Origin: Catellatospora methionotrophica
Lineage (GTDB): Bacteria > Actinomycetota > Actinomycetes > Mycobacteriales > Micromonosporaceae
Direction of reading: 5' to 3'
DNA: 64,000 bases
Assembly (NCBI RefSeq): GCF_011297335.1
Contig: NZ_JAAOTJ010000007.1
Coordinates: 1-64,000, forward strand
Program-made: the position numbers and the translations under genes
Shown here: positions 20,943 through 33,242 of the stretch, one piece after another
How positions within the stretch are numbered: the stretch's first letter is position 1
Layout of the letters: the number at the start of each line of letters is the position of its first letter
The notes under the pieces: model-generated
Told to the model about the DNA's origin: nothing
The model's input: the letters and a program-made list of their open reading frames with translations, nothing else
The model's database searches: none

Positions 20943-21737
20943 ATGCCGGAAGGGGACACCGTCTGGAACACCGCCAAGGTGCTGCGGGACGGGCTGGAGG
21001 ACGCGGAGCTGACCGGGTCGGACTTCCGGGTGCCGCAGCTGGCGACCGTGGACCTGGCGGGTTACCGGGTGGCCGCGTCGCTGAGCCGGGGTAAGCATCT
21101 GCTCCTGCGGGTGGTGTCGCCGCAGCACCGCGAGTTGACGCTGCACTCGCATCTGCGGATGGAGGGGGCCTGGCGGGTGTACGCCCCCGGACAGCGGTGG
21201 ACGGCCCGGCCCGCGTATCTGATCCGGGTCGTGCTGCGCACCGCGAAGGCCGTCGCCGTCGGGTACCACCTGCACGATCTCAAGCTCGTGCCGACCGCGC
21301 GGGAGGCGGAGCTGGTCGGGCACCTAGGGCCGGACCTGCTCGGGCCCGACTGGGACGCCGACGAGGCCGTGCGGCGGCTGGCTGCCGACCCGGCGCGGCC
21401 CGTCGCCGAGGCGCTGCTCGACCAGCGCAATCTCGCCGGGATCGGCAACCTCTACAAGTGCGAGCTGCTGTTCCTGCGCGGTGTGTGGCCGTGGACACCG
21501 ATCGGCGACGTCCCGGACCTGCCCGGCATGGTGGCGCTCGGCCAGCGGCTGCTGGCGGCCAACCGGGGCCGCTGGACCCAGTCGACCACCGGCTCCCTGC
21601 ACCGAGGCGAGACCAGCTACACCTACGGCCGCCGCGCCCAGCCCTGCCGCCGCTGCAACGGCCCGATCGCCAAGACCGACGGCGAAGCCGAGCGCATCAC
21701 CTACTGGTGCCCCCACTGCCAGCCCCGCCCGACCTGA
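20943..21737 (+). CDS. nei: Fpg/Nei-family DNA glycosylase (endonuclease VIII-like)
   Basis: This enzyme removes oxidised pyrimidines or purines and nicks the abasic site. The 264-residue protein begins M-P-E-G-D, giving the catalytic N-terminal Pro and Glu after Met removal. It shows the helix-two-turn-helix segment LLDQRNLAGIGNLYKCE and a C-terminal zinc finger (CRRC...CPHC). The GDTVWNTAK start resembles the actinobacterial Nei subgroup more than MutM. The start sits about 6 nt after a weak CAGGAT -10-like box. The gene is flanked downstream by short 9-bp tandem repeats and repeat B. Confidence 0.93.
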   Translation: MPEGDTVWNTAKVLRDGLEDAELTGSDFRVPQLATVDLAGYRVAASLSRGKHLLLRVVSPQHRELTLHSHLRMEGAWRVYAPGQRWTARPAYLIRVVLRTAKAVAVGYHLHDLKLVPTAREAELVGHLGPDLLGPDWDADEAVRRLAADPARPVAEALLDQRNLAGIGNLYKCELLFLRGVWPWTPIGDVPDLPGMVALGQRLLAANRGRWTQSTTGSLHRGETSYTYGRRAQPCRRCNGPIAKTDGEAERITYWCPHCQPRPT

Positions 21738-21738
21738 C

Positions 21739-21780
21739 CCGGCCGCTCCGGCCACTCCGGCCACTCCGGCCACTCCGGCC
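21739..21780. repeat. Short tandem repeat of about 9 bp
   Basis: The unit CGGCCACTC is repeated about four times between the nei stop and repeat B. It is a simple tandem array with no coding role. Confidence 0.7.
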
Positions 21781-21783
21781 CAT

Positions 21784-21844
21784 GATCGCTGTCTCGGGTC
21801 AAGACCTGTGGTCAGGCCGCAGATCTTGACCGGAAACGCCGATC
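21784..21844. repeat. Dispersed palindromic repeat, family B copy 1
   Basis: Arms of about 24 nt (from 21784, and ending at 21844) are inverted with about five mismatches. The core GATCGCTGTCTCGGGTCAA matches copies at 33881 and 35278. The left arm holds the stop codon and last codons of the MFS gene read from the other strand. Confidence 0.85.
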
Positions 21845-23202
21845 TTCGACGCGGCGGCGGGAGTGGTCGAGGCCGCGCCGGAGATCGAGGCCTCGGCGAG
21901 GACGGTGCCCTCCCAGGCGGACGCCGGTTCGGGGGCTGCCGCCCAGGTGGTGGCGGCGGCCGTTGCACCGGCGAGCTGCGTGTCCCCGGGCGCGGTCGCG
22001 GCGGGTACGGGCTCAGGGGTGGGGGCCGTGCGGATGCCCGCGCCCGCGAGGCGCCAGAGCGGCAGCGCGATGAGGGCCAGGAGTACGCCGGCGGTGCCGG
22101 TGGCGGCGAACGCCCAGCCGGGGCCGTACGCGTCGATGATGGTTCCGGCGAACGGCGCGCCCGCCGCCACGCCGACCGTCAGCGCGGTGCCGTGCAGGCC
22201 CATCGCCTCGCCACGGGCCGCCGACGGCACCCACTGGCTCATCGTGTCGATGGTGGCCGACAGCGACGGCGCGCACAGCACGCCCGCCGGGATCAGCGCG
22301 AGCAGCAGCCACCACCAGCCGCCGCCGACCAGGCCGAGCGGGATGGTCAGCGCGCTCATGGCCCCGGCCAGGAGCAGGGGCGAGATGCTGCGGTGCAGCG
22401 CACCGTAGACGAAGCCGCCGATCAGGGAGTAGCCGCACCACACTGCGATGACCAGGCCGATCCAGGTCTCCTGGCCGCTGCCCTTGAGCGTGGCGATCAG
22501 GGTCAGGTCGGTGGCGGTGAGCACGAAGGTCAGCACGGCGGTGATCGACAGCAGCGCGAACAGGCGCGGCCGCAGCCACTGCCGTCGCGGTACGGCGGCC
22601 TGCGGGTTCTCCCGCTCCGCGGCCGAGCGTGTCGGCGGGTTGAGGGTGATCAGGGCCAGGCCCGCGCCGACCACGCCGATGCCCACGGCGTACATGGTGG
22701 GGCGGCTGCCGAAGGCGGTGACCGCGGCGACGGCCGCCGCCGGGGCGAGCATGTAGGACAGCTCGACGGCCATGGAGTCCAGGGCGAAGCCGGGGCGGCG
22801 CTGGTCGGCCGGGATGAGTGCGGCGATGCACTGCCGGACCAGGCTGAACACGGGCAGGCTGAGCACGCCCGCGATCAGCGCGCCGATCAGCAGGACGTGG
22901 TAGCTGAGCTGCGGGGCGATGCTCCAGAACATGCCCTGGGCGGCGGTCGTGACGATCAGCACCGGCCGCAGGCCGTGCCGGTCGATCAGGCGTCCGGCCA
23001 GCGGGGAGCCGATCGCGGTGCCGAGGGTGGAGGCGGTGCCGACCAGACCGGCCTGGGCGTAGCCGAGGTGCATGGTGTTGACGACGTGCAGCGTCAGCAC
23101 GATGCCGGCCGCGATGACCGGGACACGAGCTATCAACCCCACCAGCATCAGCGCGCGTACGCCGGGGAGTCCGAGGATCTTGCGGTAAGGCTCGATGGTC
23201 AT
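21799..23202 (-). CDS. MFS transporter
   Basis: This 467-residue major facilitator has about 12 membrane helices. The cytosolic loop between helices 2 and 3 reads GSPLAGRLIDRHGLRP, a variant of the MFS motif A. It is likely a drug or metabolite exporter; the substrate cannot be told. About 80 Ala/Thr/Pro-rich residues follow the last helix, and the final ~16 residues (SKIGVSGQDLRPDHRS) are encoded by palindromic repeat B, so the C terminus has been altered by the repeat. The ATG at 23202 fits the family start (MTIEPYRKILGLPGVRAL); GGAGG lies 11 nt upstream, somewhat far. Confidence 0.88.
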   Translation of the reverse strand: MTIEPYRKILGLPGVRALMLVGLIARVPVIAAGIVLTLHVVNTMHLGYAQAGLVGTASTLGTAIGSPLAGRLIDRHGLRPVLIVTTAAQGMFWSIAPQLSYHVLLIGALIAGVLSLPVFSLVRQCIAALIPADQRRPGFALDSMAVELSYMLAPAAAVAAVTAFGSRPTMYAVGIGVVGAGLALITLNPPTRSAAERENPQAAVPRRQWLRPRLFALLSITAVLTFVLTATDLTLIATLKGSGQETWIGLVIAVWCGYSLIGGFVYGALHRSISPLLLAGAMSALTIPLGLVGGGWWWLLLALIPAGVLCAPSLSATIDTMSQWVPSAARGEAMGLHGTALTVGVAAGAPFAGTIIDAYGPGWAFAATGTAGVLLALIALPLWRLAGAGIRTAPTPEPVPAATAPGDTQLAGATAAATTWAAAPEPASAWEGTVLAEASISGAASTTPAAASKIGVSGQDLRPDHRS

Positions 23203-23307
23203 TGCGGTCTTTACCTCCGCGCCCATCCTGCCCGAGCACCCCGACACCGCGTCAGTGATTAACCGTGGTCAACGGGGTTAGCTCCGTCACCGCCCGGGTG
23301 AAAAGGC

Positions 23308-23344
23308 GGCGGCCCGCCGGAACCCCGAGGTTCCGACGGGCCGC
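23308..23344 (-). terminator. Chitinase gene terminator
   Basis: A GC-rich hairpin (left arm from 23308, right arm to 23344, one bulge) lies 15 nt beyond the chitinase stop, between it and the MFS gene start. Confidence 0.7.
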
Positions 23345-23358
23345 CAAGCCTCGCTGGA

Positions 23359-24990
<1,632 letters not shown>

Positions 24991-25035
24991 GGCTCTCCCT
25001 TAATGATTGACACCTATCCCCCCGATGCGGCCAAA

Positions 25036-25060
25036 CATTAAGTTAACTTTCCTTAAAATG
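25036..25060 (-). promoter_or_regulatory. Palindromic site in the chitinase promoter
   Basis: AAGTTAACTT (25040-25049) is a perfect 10-bp palindrome inside a TTAAGGAAAGTTAACTTAAT stretch on the gene's strand, about 50 nt upstream of the start. Similar AT-rich GGAAAGTT motifs occur before actinomycete polysaccharidase genes. A regulator-binding role is inferred. Confidence 0.4.
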
Positions 25061-25108
25061 GAAGAGCGTTTACCTAAAACGTCCTTTAAGGTGCTTTGAG
25101 CAGCGGGT

Positions 25109-25684
25109 CTATGCCGCGCTGATGATCTCCACACCGGACTCGCGAAGTTCGGTCAGCGCGAGCTCCGTCGATTCCGGAGCGACGCCGGCGGTCAGGTCGA
25201 GCAGCACCGTGGTCGCGAAGCCTTCGCGGGCCGCGTCCAGCGCGGTGGCGCGTACACAGTGATCGGTCGCGATGCCCACCACGTCGACCTCGGTGACGTC
25301 GCGCTCGCGCAGCCACGCGGTCAGGCCGACACCGTCGCTCTGCCCCTCGAACCCGGAGTACGCCGCGGCGTACTCGCCCTTGAGGAAGACCGCGTCGATC
25401 CGCTCGGTGTCCAGCGCGGGGTGGAACTGCTCGCCGACGGTGTCCGCGACGCAGTGCACCGGCCAGGTGGTGGAGTAGTTCGGCGGATCGCCGAAGTGCG
25501 CGCCCGGGTCCTGGTGGTGATCCTTGGTGGCGACGATGTGGTCCCAGCGGCGCGGTGACGCGACCGCGTCCCCGGCGAGCCGGGCCGACACCCCGGCCGC
25601 GACGGCCGCTCCGCCGGTCACCGGCAGCGAGCCGCCCTCGCAGAAGTCGTTCTGCACGTCGACGATGATCAGTGCGCGGGCCAT
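25109..25684 (-). CDS. pncA: Nicotinamidase
   Basis: PncA hydrolyses nicotinamide to nicotinate for NAD salvage and would activate pyrazinamide. The 191-residue protein shows the catalytic Asp of VDVQNDF (D10), the metal-binding D/H segment TKDHHQDPGAHF, the Lys in FLKGEYAAAYSGF and the nucleophile Cys in GIATDHCVRATALDA. The ATG is preceded by GGGGAGG. It follows pncB on the same strand with a 123-nt gap, so salvage from nicotinamide through nicotinate mononucleotide is encoded together. Confidence 0.96.
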   Translation of the reverse strand: MARALIIVDVQNDFCEGGSLPVTGGAAVAAGVSARLAGDAVASPRRWDHIVATKDHHQDPGAHFGDPPNYSTTWPVHCVADTVGEQFHPALDTERIDAVFLKGEYAAAYSGFEGQSDGVGLTAWLRERDVTEVDVVGIATDHCVRATALDAAREGFATTVLLDLTAGVAPESTELALTELRESGVEIISAA

Positions 25685-25807
25685 GGCCGCCTCCCCGGAC
25701 AGTCAACGGTGGTGCCTCTCCACCGCTGCCCATGCTGCTCCGGTCGGAGCCGTCCCGCAACGATCACGGGGCAGGCTCACATCGCGACTGCCGCGGCGCG
25801 GGCACCG

Positions 25808-27103
25808 TCACGAGCGCGGCGCGGTCACCGTCACGGGCACGGCCGGGTCGCCCGCCGACAGCTTCAGGCCCTCCCAGGGGATCGTGATCAGACAGTCGCG
25901 CAGGTGGGCGCGGCTGTCGGCCAGGGTCGGCAGGTCGGCGACGAACTCGCCGCCGCGCACGAACGGGCGCTGCAGCAGCCGGTCGCCGGGCTGCGCCGGG
26001 GGAGCGTACTGCTGGGACAGCACGATCTCCTCGACGGCGGTGCCGGTCGGCTTGTGGCGGCGGTACGCCGTCTTGCGGCCGCCGACGGTCGCCTTGTTCT
26101 CGGAGCGCTTGACCACGGGACGGCCGTCGACCTCGACCAGCTTGTAGACCAGGCCCGCGGTCGGCGCGCCGGACCCGGTCACCACGGCCGTGCCCGCGCC
26201 GTACACGTCGACGGGTTCGGCGGCCAGGGCGGCGATGGCGTACTCGTCGAGGTCGCCGCTGACGACGATCTTCACGTCCGGCGCGCCCAGCTCGTCGAGC
26301 AGCGCGCGGGACTGCGCGGCCAGCACCGACAGGTCGCCCGAGTCGATGCGCACCGCGCGCAGGCCGGGTCCGGCGACCGCGATCGCGTTGCGGATGCCCT
26401 GGCTGATGTCGTACGTGTCGACCAGCAGCGTGGTCTGCTCGCCCAGCGCCGCGACCTGCGAGGCGAACGCGGCCTTCTCGTCGTCGTGCAGCAGCGTGAA
26501 GGCGTGCGCGGCGGTGCCCGCGGTGGGGATGCCGTAGCGCATCCCGGCGGCCAGGTTCGACGTCGAGGCGAAGCCGGCCAGGTAGGCGGCGCGGGCCGAG
26601 GCCACGGCGGCCTCCTCGTGCGCCCGGCGCGAGCCCATCTCGATCAGCGGGCGGCCCCGGGCCGCGGTGACCATGCGGGCCGCGGCCGCGGCGATGGCGC
26701 AGTCGTGGTTGAGGATCGACAGGATCAGCGTCTCGAGCACCACGCACTCGGCGAACGTGCCGGTCACGGTCACGATGGGGGAGCCGGGGAAGAACAGCTC
26801 ACCCTCGGCGTACCCGTCGAGGTCGCCGCGGAAGCGGTAGTCGGCCAGCCAGGCCGCGGTCTGCTCGTCGACGACACCGCCGTCCCGCAGGAAGGTGATC
26901 TCGTCCGGGTGAAAACGGAACGCGGCGAGCTGCTCCAGCAGGCGGCCGGTGCCCGCGACCACGCCGTAGCGGCGGCCCTGCGGCAGCCGCCGCGCGAAGA
27001 CCTCGAAGACGCTGCTGCGGTGGGCGGTGCCGTCGCGCAGCGCAGCGCTGATCATCGTCAGCTCGTAGTGGTCCGTCAGCAGACTCGGCGCCCCAGCAAA
27101 CAT
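25808..27103 (-). CDS. pncB: Nicotinate phosphoribosyltransferase
   Basis: PncB joins nicotinate to PRPP to form nicotinate mononucleotide. The 431-residue protein has the usual [10 protein letters not shown] start, [29 protein letters not shown], the HAF motif, [15 protein letters not shown] and the C-terminal [17 protein letters not shown] segment. The ATG at 27103 is chosen because it lies 6 nt after TAGGGT on the minus strand; the GTG two codons earlier lies within that spacer. Its product is supplied with nicotinate by PncA from the downstream gene. Confidence 0.96.
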   Translation of the reverse strand: MFAGAPSLLTDHYELTMISAALRDGTAHRSSVFEVFARRLPQGRRYGVVAGTGRLLEQLAAFRFHPDEITFLRDGGVVDEQTAAWLADYRFRGDLDGYAEGELFFPGSPIVTVTGTFAECVVLETLILSILNHDCAIAAAAARMVTAARGRPLIEMGSRRAHEEAAVASARAAYLAGFASTSNLAAGMRYGIPTAGTAAHAFTLLHDDEKAAFASQVAALGEQTTLLVDTYDISQGIRNAIAVAGPGLRAVRIDSGDLSVLAAQSRALLDELGAPDVKIVVSGDLDEYAIAALAAEPVDVYGAGTAVVTGSGAPTAGLVYKLVEVDGRPVVKRSENKATVGGRKTAYRRHKPTGTAVEEIVLSQQYAPPAQPGDRLLQRPFVRGGEFVADLPTLADSRAHLRDCLITIPWEGLKLSAGDPAVPVTVTAPRS

Positions 27104-27263
27104 CCCCACACCCTATGGCCTCGCCCGATCTTGTGGAGCCGTCCCCCGTGACATGCGAAGGCGTCCTGGCCGTGCACGCTTCCCGCAAGATCGTCGCGGC
27201 CGCGCCAGGACGGCACTTCCTCGTGCCTGTGTGTTGCCCGAATCAACTCGTAGGATGGGGGAC

Positions 27264-27557
27264 GTGACCGCCGCCCCACAGACAGTTCCGGTTGATAAAC
27301 CGGACATAGACGAAGCGTCGGAATTCGCCCGACCCTGGGTCACCATCGTGCACAACGATCCGGTGAACCTGATGAGCTACGTGACCTGGGTTTTCCAGCA
27401 GCTCTTCGGTTACAGCAGGGACAAGGCCGAACTGTTGATGCTCGACGTGCACCAGAAGGGCCGGGCCGTCGTGTCGGCGGGGGCCCGCGAGCGCATGGAG
27501 CACGACGCCAGCAGGCTGCATACCTACGGCCTGTGGGCCACGGTCGACAAACAGTGA
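27264..27557 (+). CDS. clpS: ATP-dependent Clp protease adaptor ClpS
   Basis: ClpS binds N-end-rule substrates and hands them to the ClpAP/ClpCP protease. The 97-residue protein carries the signature [27 protein letters not shown] and [18 protein letters not shown]. The GTG at 27264 is preferred to the ATG at 27255: that ATG overlaps a TAGGAT -10 box (27251-27256), and the GTG is 7 nt after it. It is followed 10 nt later by the DUF2017 gene, an arrangement conserved in actinobacteria. Confidence 0.94.
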   Translation: MTAAPQTVPVDKPDIDEASEFARPWVTIVHNDPVNLMSYVTWVFQQLFGYSRDKAELLMLDVHQKGRAVVSAGARERMEHDASRLHTYGLWATVDKQ

Positions 27558-27567
27558 GCGAGCACGC

Positions 27568-28083
27568 ATGACGATCTTCCGCAGAGTCGGCGCGGAATGC
27601 GTGGCGGACTTTCGCGAAGACGAGGTACGGGTACTGCGCAAGGTCGCCGAAGAGGTCGTCGGTCTGCTGACCGACGGCTTCGACCGCGAGGACCCCGTCG
27701 TCGGACGACTGTTCCCCGACGTGTACCCCGAGGACGTGAAGAACTCCGCCGAGTTCCGGCGCTTCACCGAGGGCGACCTGAAGACCGCGAAGATCGACCA
27801 GGCCGGCGCCGTGCTGGCCGGGCTGCCGGAGGCGGGCAAGGGCGAGGTGCGCCTGGACACCGAGTCCGCGCAGGCCTGGCTGCGCGCGATCAACGACGCC
27901 CGGCTGGCGCTCGGCATCCGGCTGGAGCTGACCGACGACACGGTGGTGGAGTACGAGCTGGAGGAGGCCCTGGAGCAGGACGCGGGCTCGGCCCGGGTGT
28001 TCCAGCTCAGCGTCTACTCCTACCTGGGCTACCTGCAGGAGTCGCTGCTCGAAGCCGTCATCGGCGCGAACTTCCGCCGCTGA
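27568..28083 (+). CDS. DUF2017 family protein
   Basis: This 171-residue soluble, largely helical acidic protein lies just after clpS. It has the DUF2017 pattern: FREDEVRVLRKVAEEVVGLLTDG, VVGRLFPDVYPED, EFRRFTEGDLKTAK and a C-terminal SYLGYLQESLLEAV. The family has no known activity. Its conserved place between clpS and the Mec+/CysO genes suggests a link to regulated proteolysis or sulfur metabolism. The ATG follows clpS closely (GTGAGCGAGCACGC), so translation may be coupled. Confidence 0.88.
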   Translation: MTIFRRVGAECVADFREDEVRVLRKVAEEVVGLLTDGFDREDPVVGRLFPDVYPEDVKNSAEFRRFTEGDLKTAKIDQAGAVLAGLPEAGKGEVRLDTESAQAWLRAINDARLALGIRLELTDDTVVEYELEEALEQDAGSARVFQLSVYSYLGYLQESLLEAVIGANFRR

Positions 28084-28146
28084 GGTCGTCATGGCGCGGA
28101 TCACATGGCTGTTCCGGGGTGGGTCGGGGTCGGTAGGCTGGTCGCC

Positions 28147-28662
28147 GTGCTGACCATCCACAGGGAGATCATCGAGGCGATCGTCGCCCATGCCCGCCGG
28201 GACCACCCGGACGAGGCCTGCGGTGTCGTGGCCGGTCCCGTGGGCTCGGACACGCCCGCGCGGCACATCCCGATGGAGAACGCCGAGCGTTCCACCACGT
28301 TCTACCGCTTCGACTCGACGGAGCAGCTGCGCGTGTGGCGGGAGATGGACGACCGCGACGAGGAGCCGGTGGTGATCTACCACTCGCACACGGCGACGGA
28401 GCCGTACCCCTCGCGGACCGACATCTCCTACGCGGGCGAACCGAACGCCCACTACCTTCTCGTCTCGACCCGCGACCCGCAGACCGCGGAGATCCGCTCG
28501 TTCCGCATTCTGGACGGGCAGGTGTCCGAAGAGCCGGTCCAGCTCGTTGGTGAGAGTATGGAAGCCATGCGGAGCTACGAGGAGAACGGCGACCCGCACG
28601 CCGTGCAGTCGTTCATGTTCGGGCAGAGCCCGGCGGCGGTGGACTACGAGTGTCAGCCCTGA
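28147..28662 (+). CDS. mec: JAMM/M67 metalloprotease, Mec+ family
   Basis: Mec+ is a zinc JAMM protease that releases cysteine from the CysO-cysteine adduct. The 171-residue protein shows the upstream Glu in DEACGVVAG, then the zinc motif HSHTATEPYPSRTDISYA, an H-x-H-x(7-10)-S-x-x-D JAMM signature. The GTG at 28147 lies 7 nt after TAGGCT, so it is probably leaderless. The cysO and cysM genes follow directly, which makes the assignment firm. It could also trim the C-terminal extension of CysO (see that entry). Confidence 0.93.
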   Translation: MLTIHREIIEAIVAHARRDHPDEACGVVAGPVGSDTPARHIPMENAERSTTFYRFDSTEQLRVWREMDDRDEEPVVIYHSHTATEPYPSRTDISYAGEPNAHYLLVSTRDPQTAEIRSFRILDGQVSEEPVQLVGESMEAMRSYEENGDPHAVQSFMFGQSPAAVDYECQP

Positions 28663-28678
28663 GCTGATCTCGCCCTGA

Positions 28679-30175
<1,497 letters not shown>

Positions 30176-30192
30176 CCGCCCCGCCTCGTGAA

Positions 30193-30232
30193 CGGCAGAG
30201 CCCCGACCGGGTCCCCGGTCGGGGCTCTGCCG
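30193..30232 (+). terminator. cysM terminator
   Basis: An 18-bp perfect stem (30193-30210 with 30215-30232) with a GTCC loop, 18 nt after cysM. It may also serve the convergent gene ending at 30255. Confidence 0.85.
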
Positions 30233-30254
30233 TGCGGTGGGTCCGGCGCTCGGA

Positions 30255-30743
30255 CTACAGCGTGGTGTAGGCGAGGACGATGTTGACCAAGAGCAGGAAG
30301 GTGGCGGTGGTGAAGCAGATGATGGGGAGGCGGTAGCGGTGGATCGCGGCGAAGCCCGCGGCGATCGCGGCGACGCCGACCACGCCGATGGTCAGCGCGG
30401 TGGGGGCGTACCAGACGGGCACGTCGAGGTTGACCGCCAGCGCGACGGCGAGACGGCCGCCCGGGATCAGGCCGAGGAAGCCCAGCGCGGCGGCCCAGAC
30501 GCACAGACCGAGCAGGCGGCCGGTACGCGGGGACGGGTCGTCCTCGCCGGGCAGCCGGAACCGCGACGTCACGGCGGTGCGCAGGCCGGTCGCGTCCTGC
30601 TGGTCGTCGGGCGCGGTGCGGGCCGACGGCATCACGGCGTGCTCGTCACTGGCAGTGCCTGGCGTGTTGCCCGTGGTGCCTGCCGGGACCGCGGTGGCGA
30701 GGACGCCCTCGGCGTCGCGCTCGGAGTTCGACTCAGTACGCAC
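30255..30743 (-). CDS. Four-helix membrane protein of unknown function
   Basis: The encoded protein has a hydrophilic N terminus rich in Thr/Ser/Asp/Glu (about 75 residues) followed by four predicted membrane helices, including LGLCVWAAALGFLGLIPGG, LTIGVVGVAAIAAGFAAI and ICFTTATFLLLVNIVLAY. The start is uncertain. The GTG at 30743 (VRTESNSERD) is offered, but the frame stays open to 30896 and the best Shine-Dalgarno-like run (AGAGG) is 13 nt away. It is convergent with cysM and divergent from murI. No family is recognised. Confidence 0.6.
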   Translation of the reverse strand: MRTESNSERDAEGVLATAVPAGTTGNTPGTASDEHAVMPSARTAPDDQQDATGLRTAVTSRFRLPGEDDPSPRTGRLLGLCVWAAALGFLGLIPGGRLAVALAVNLDVPVWYAPTALTIGVVGVAAIAAGFAAIHRYRLPIICFTTATFLLLVNIVLAYTTL

Positions 30744-30910
30744 TGTGCTCGCCAATCCTCTGCCTGACCTGCCCGTTGATCGGGCCGTGCACTGAGTGCA
30801 ACGGCGTTCGGCGACCCTGCGTAACGGCAGGCTGATAACCCTGTCACGTTCGCGACATCTCGGAACGGACCGTTCCCCTGAAGGGGGGTTGGCCAAGTAG
30901 GCTGCGCAGC

Positions 30911-31705
30911 GTGACGGACGCGCCCATCGGCATCTTCGACTCGGGGGTCGGCGGGCTGACGGTGGCCCGGGCCATCCTCGACCAGCTGCCGCACGAACGC
31001 GTCGTCTACATGGCCGACACGGCGCACGTGCCGTACGGGCCCAAACCCATCGCCGACGTGCGCTCGTACGCGCTGGACTGCCTGGACGCCCTCGTCGAGC
31101 GCGGCGCGAAGATGCTGGTCATCGCCTGCAACACCGCCTCGGCCGCCTGCCTGCACGACGCGCGCGAGCGCTACGCGGTGCCCGTGGTCGAGGTGATCCG
31201 CCCGGCCGTGCGGCGCGCCGTGGCCGCCACGCGCAACGGCAGGGTCGGTGTCATCGGCACCACGGCTACGATCAACTCAGGGGCGTACCAGGACTCGTTC
31301 GCCGCCGCGCCGCACATCGCGGTGACCGCGGCAGCCTGCCCGCAGTTCGTCGGGCTGGTCGAACGGGGAGTGACGTCCGGCCGGGCGCTGCTCGGCCTGG
31401 CCAGCGCCTACCTGGAGCCGCTACAGCGCGCCCAGGTGGACACGCTGGTGCTGGGTTGCACGCACTATCCGCTGCTCACCGGTGTGATCAGCCTCGTGAT
31501 GGGGGATCAGGTGACCCTGGTGTCGAGCGCGGACGAGACGGCGCGGGATGTCTACCGTGTGCTGGTGGAGCGTGACCTGCTCCGCCCGGACGACGCCCCG
31601 GCCCCCGCGCACGAACTGCTGTGCACCGGCGACCAGGAGATCTTCGACCGGCTGGCGAAGCGGTTCCTCGGATCCGCGCTGGACCCTGCGGGAGCGCGGG
31701 CATGA
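30911..31705 (+). CDS. murI: Glutamate racemase
   Basis: MurI makes D-glutamate for peptidoglycan. The 264-residue protein shows [27 protein letters not shown], the first catalytic Cys in [10 protein letters not shown] and the second in LGCTHYPLL. The GTG lies 7 nt after TAGGCT (30898-30903), so it is probably leaderless. Its stop overlaps the ATG of the next gene (ATGA). This starts a compact murI-MBL hydrolase-rph-rdgB run, an order conserved in many actinobacteria. Confidence 0.97.
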   Translation: MTDAPIGIFDSGVGGLTVARAILDQLPHERVVYMADTAHVPYGPKPIADVRSYALDCLDALVERGAKMLVIACNTASAACLHDARERYAVPVVEVIRPAVRRAVAATRNGRVGVIGTTATINSGAYQDSFAAAPHIAVTAAACPQFVGLVERGVTSGRALLGLASAYLEPLQRAQVDTLVLGCTHYPLLTGVISLVMGDQVTLVSSADETARDVYRVLVERDLLRPDDAPAPAHELLCTGDQEIFDRLAKRFLGSALDPAGARA

Positions 31706-32448
31706 GGCTCACGGTTTTGGGCTGCGCGGGCAGCTTTCCCGGGCCGGAGTCGGCCTGCTCGGCGTACCTGGTGGAGGCGGACGGCTTCCGGCTGCTGGTC
31801 GACTTCGGCGCGGGCTCGCTGTCGGCGCTGCAGCGCTACGCGAGCCTGAAGTCGGTCGACGCGATCCTGCTCAGCCACCTGCACTGCGATCACATGATGG
31901 ACGCCTGCACCTACGTCGTGGTGCGCCGCTACGCGCCCGACGGCCCGTACCCGCCGATCCCCGTGTACGCGCCCGCGGGCGCTCCGGAGCGCATCGCGAC
32001 CGCGTACAGCCTCGACGAGGGGCCGCTGGACGACGTCTACACGTTCTACGCGCTGCAGCCGGGCAGCTTCCCGATCGGGCCGTTCCAGGTCAGCGTCGAC
32101 CGGGTGAACCACCCGGTGGAGACGTACGGCGTGCGCCTGGAGCACGAGGGGCGGGTGCTGGCGTACTCGGGCGACACCGCGCCGTGCGACGCGCTGCTGC
32201 GGCTGGCCCAGGGCGCGGACCTGTTCCTGTGCGAGGCGAGTTACCTCGACGGCGTCGACAACCCGCCGGACCTGCACCTGACCGGCGGCGAGGCGGGCGA
32301 GATCGCCACCAAGGCCGGGGTGCGGCGGCTGCTGCTCACGCATCTGGTGACCGCTTGGGGTTCCGAGGCGGAGACGCTGAACAACGCCGCGGCAACGTTC
32401 GCGGGACCCGTCGAGATCGTCCGCCCCGGTGCCCGGTACGAAGTTTGA
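31702..32448 (+). CDS. Metallo-beta-lactamase-fold hydrolase (RNase Z-like)
   Basis: This 248-residue protein of the MBL/RNase Z-like fold has [12 protein letters not shown], the HxHxDH zinc motif; a second His in VNHPVETYG; Asp in YSGDTAPCD; and the final His in [11 protein letters not shown]. It lacks the flexible arm of a full RNase Z. Related genes are conserved between murI and rph and may act on tRNA 3' ends or a cyclic nucleotide; the exact substrate is unknown. Its ATG overlaps the murI stop by 4 nt. Confidence 0.88.
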   Translation: MRLTVLGCAGSFPGPESACSAYLVEADGFRLLVDFGAGSLSALQRYASLKSVDAILLSHLHCDHMMDACTYVVVRRYAPDGPYPPIPVYAPAGAPERIATAYSLDEGPLDDVYTFYALQPGSFPIGPFQVSVDRVNHPVETYGVRLEHEGRVLAYSGDTAPCDALLRLAQGADLFLCEASYLDGVDNPPDLHLTGGEAGEIATKAGVRRLLLTHLVTAWGSEAETLNNAAATFAGPVEIVRPGARYEV

Positions 32449-32465
32449 CACCATAGGGTGGGCGC

Positions 32466-33242
32466 ATGACCAGACCTGATGGGCGCTCGCCCGACCAGCT
32501 TCGACCGGTCACGCTGACGCGGAACTGGAGCATGCATCCCGAGGGCTCCGTTCTCGTGGAGTTCGGGAACACGCGGGTGCTGTGCACCGCGAGCGTCACC
32601 GAGGGCGTGCCGCGCTGGCGCAAGGGCACCGGCCAGGGCTGGGTCACCGCCGAGTACGCCATGCTGCCGCGCGCCACCACGACCCGGTCCGACCGGGAGA
32701 GCATCAAGGGCAAGGTCGGCGGGCGTACGCACGAGATCTCCCGCCTGATCGGCCGCGCGCTGCGGGCCTGCGTCAACCTCAAGGCGCTGGGCGAGAACTC
32801 CATCGTCATCGACTGCGACGTGCTGCAGGCCGACGGCGGCACCCGCACCGCCGCGATCACCGGCTCCTACGTGGCCCTGCACGACGCGGTGAGCTGGCTG
32901 GCCGCCAAGAACATGCTGACCCGCAAGCAGACCGTCGAGACGACGCTGCACCGCTCGGTCGCCGCCGTCAGCGTCGGCATCATCGCCGGTGAGCCGCGCC
33001 TGGACCTGTGCTACGAAGAGGACGTGACCGCGATCGTCGACATGAACGTGGTCTGCACCGGCACCGGCGACTTCGTCGAGGTGCAGGGCACGGGCGAGGA
33101 CGGCGTCTTCGACCGCAAGCAGCTCAACGCCCTGCTCGACCTGGGTGTGGCGGGCTGCGAGACGCTGACCACGATGCAGCGCCAGGTGCTGGGACTGCCC
33201 ACCCTGGACGCGGCCGGGCTGCTGGAGGTGTTCCGCAAGTGA
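32466..33242 (+). CDS. rph: Ribonuclease PH
   Basis: RNase PH trims tRNA 3' ends phosphorolytically. The 258-residue protein begins with [19 protein letters not shown] and shows [18 protein letters not shown], the [28 protein letters not shown] phosphate-binding region and [18 protein letters not shown]. The ATG is 6 nt after TAGGGT. Its stop overlaps the start of the next gene, so the two are coupled. Confidence 0.97.
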   Translation: MTRPDGRSPDQLRPVTLTRNWSMHPEGSVLVEFGNTRVLCTASVTEGVPRWRKGTGQGWVTAEYAMLPRATTTRSDRESIKGKVGGRTHEISRLIGRALRACVNLKALGENSIVIDCDVLQADGGTRTAAITGSYVALHDAVSWLAAKNMLTRKQTVETTLHRSVAAVSVGIIAGEPRLDLCYEEDVTAIVDMNVVCTGTGDFVEVQGTGEDGVFDRKQLNALLDLGVAGCETLTTMQRQVLGLPTLDAAGLLEVFRK

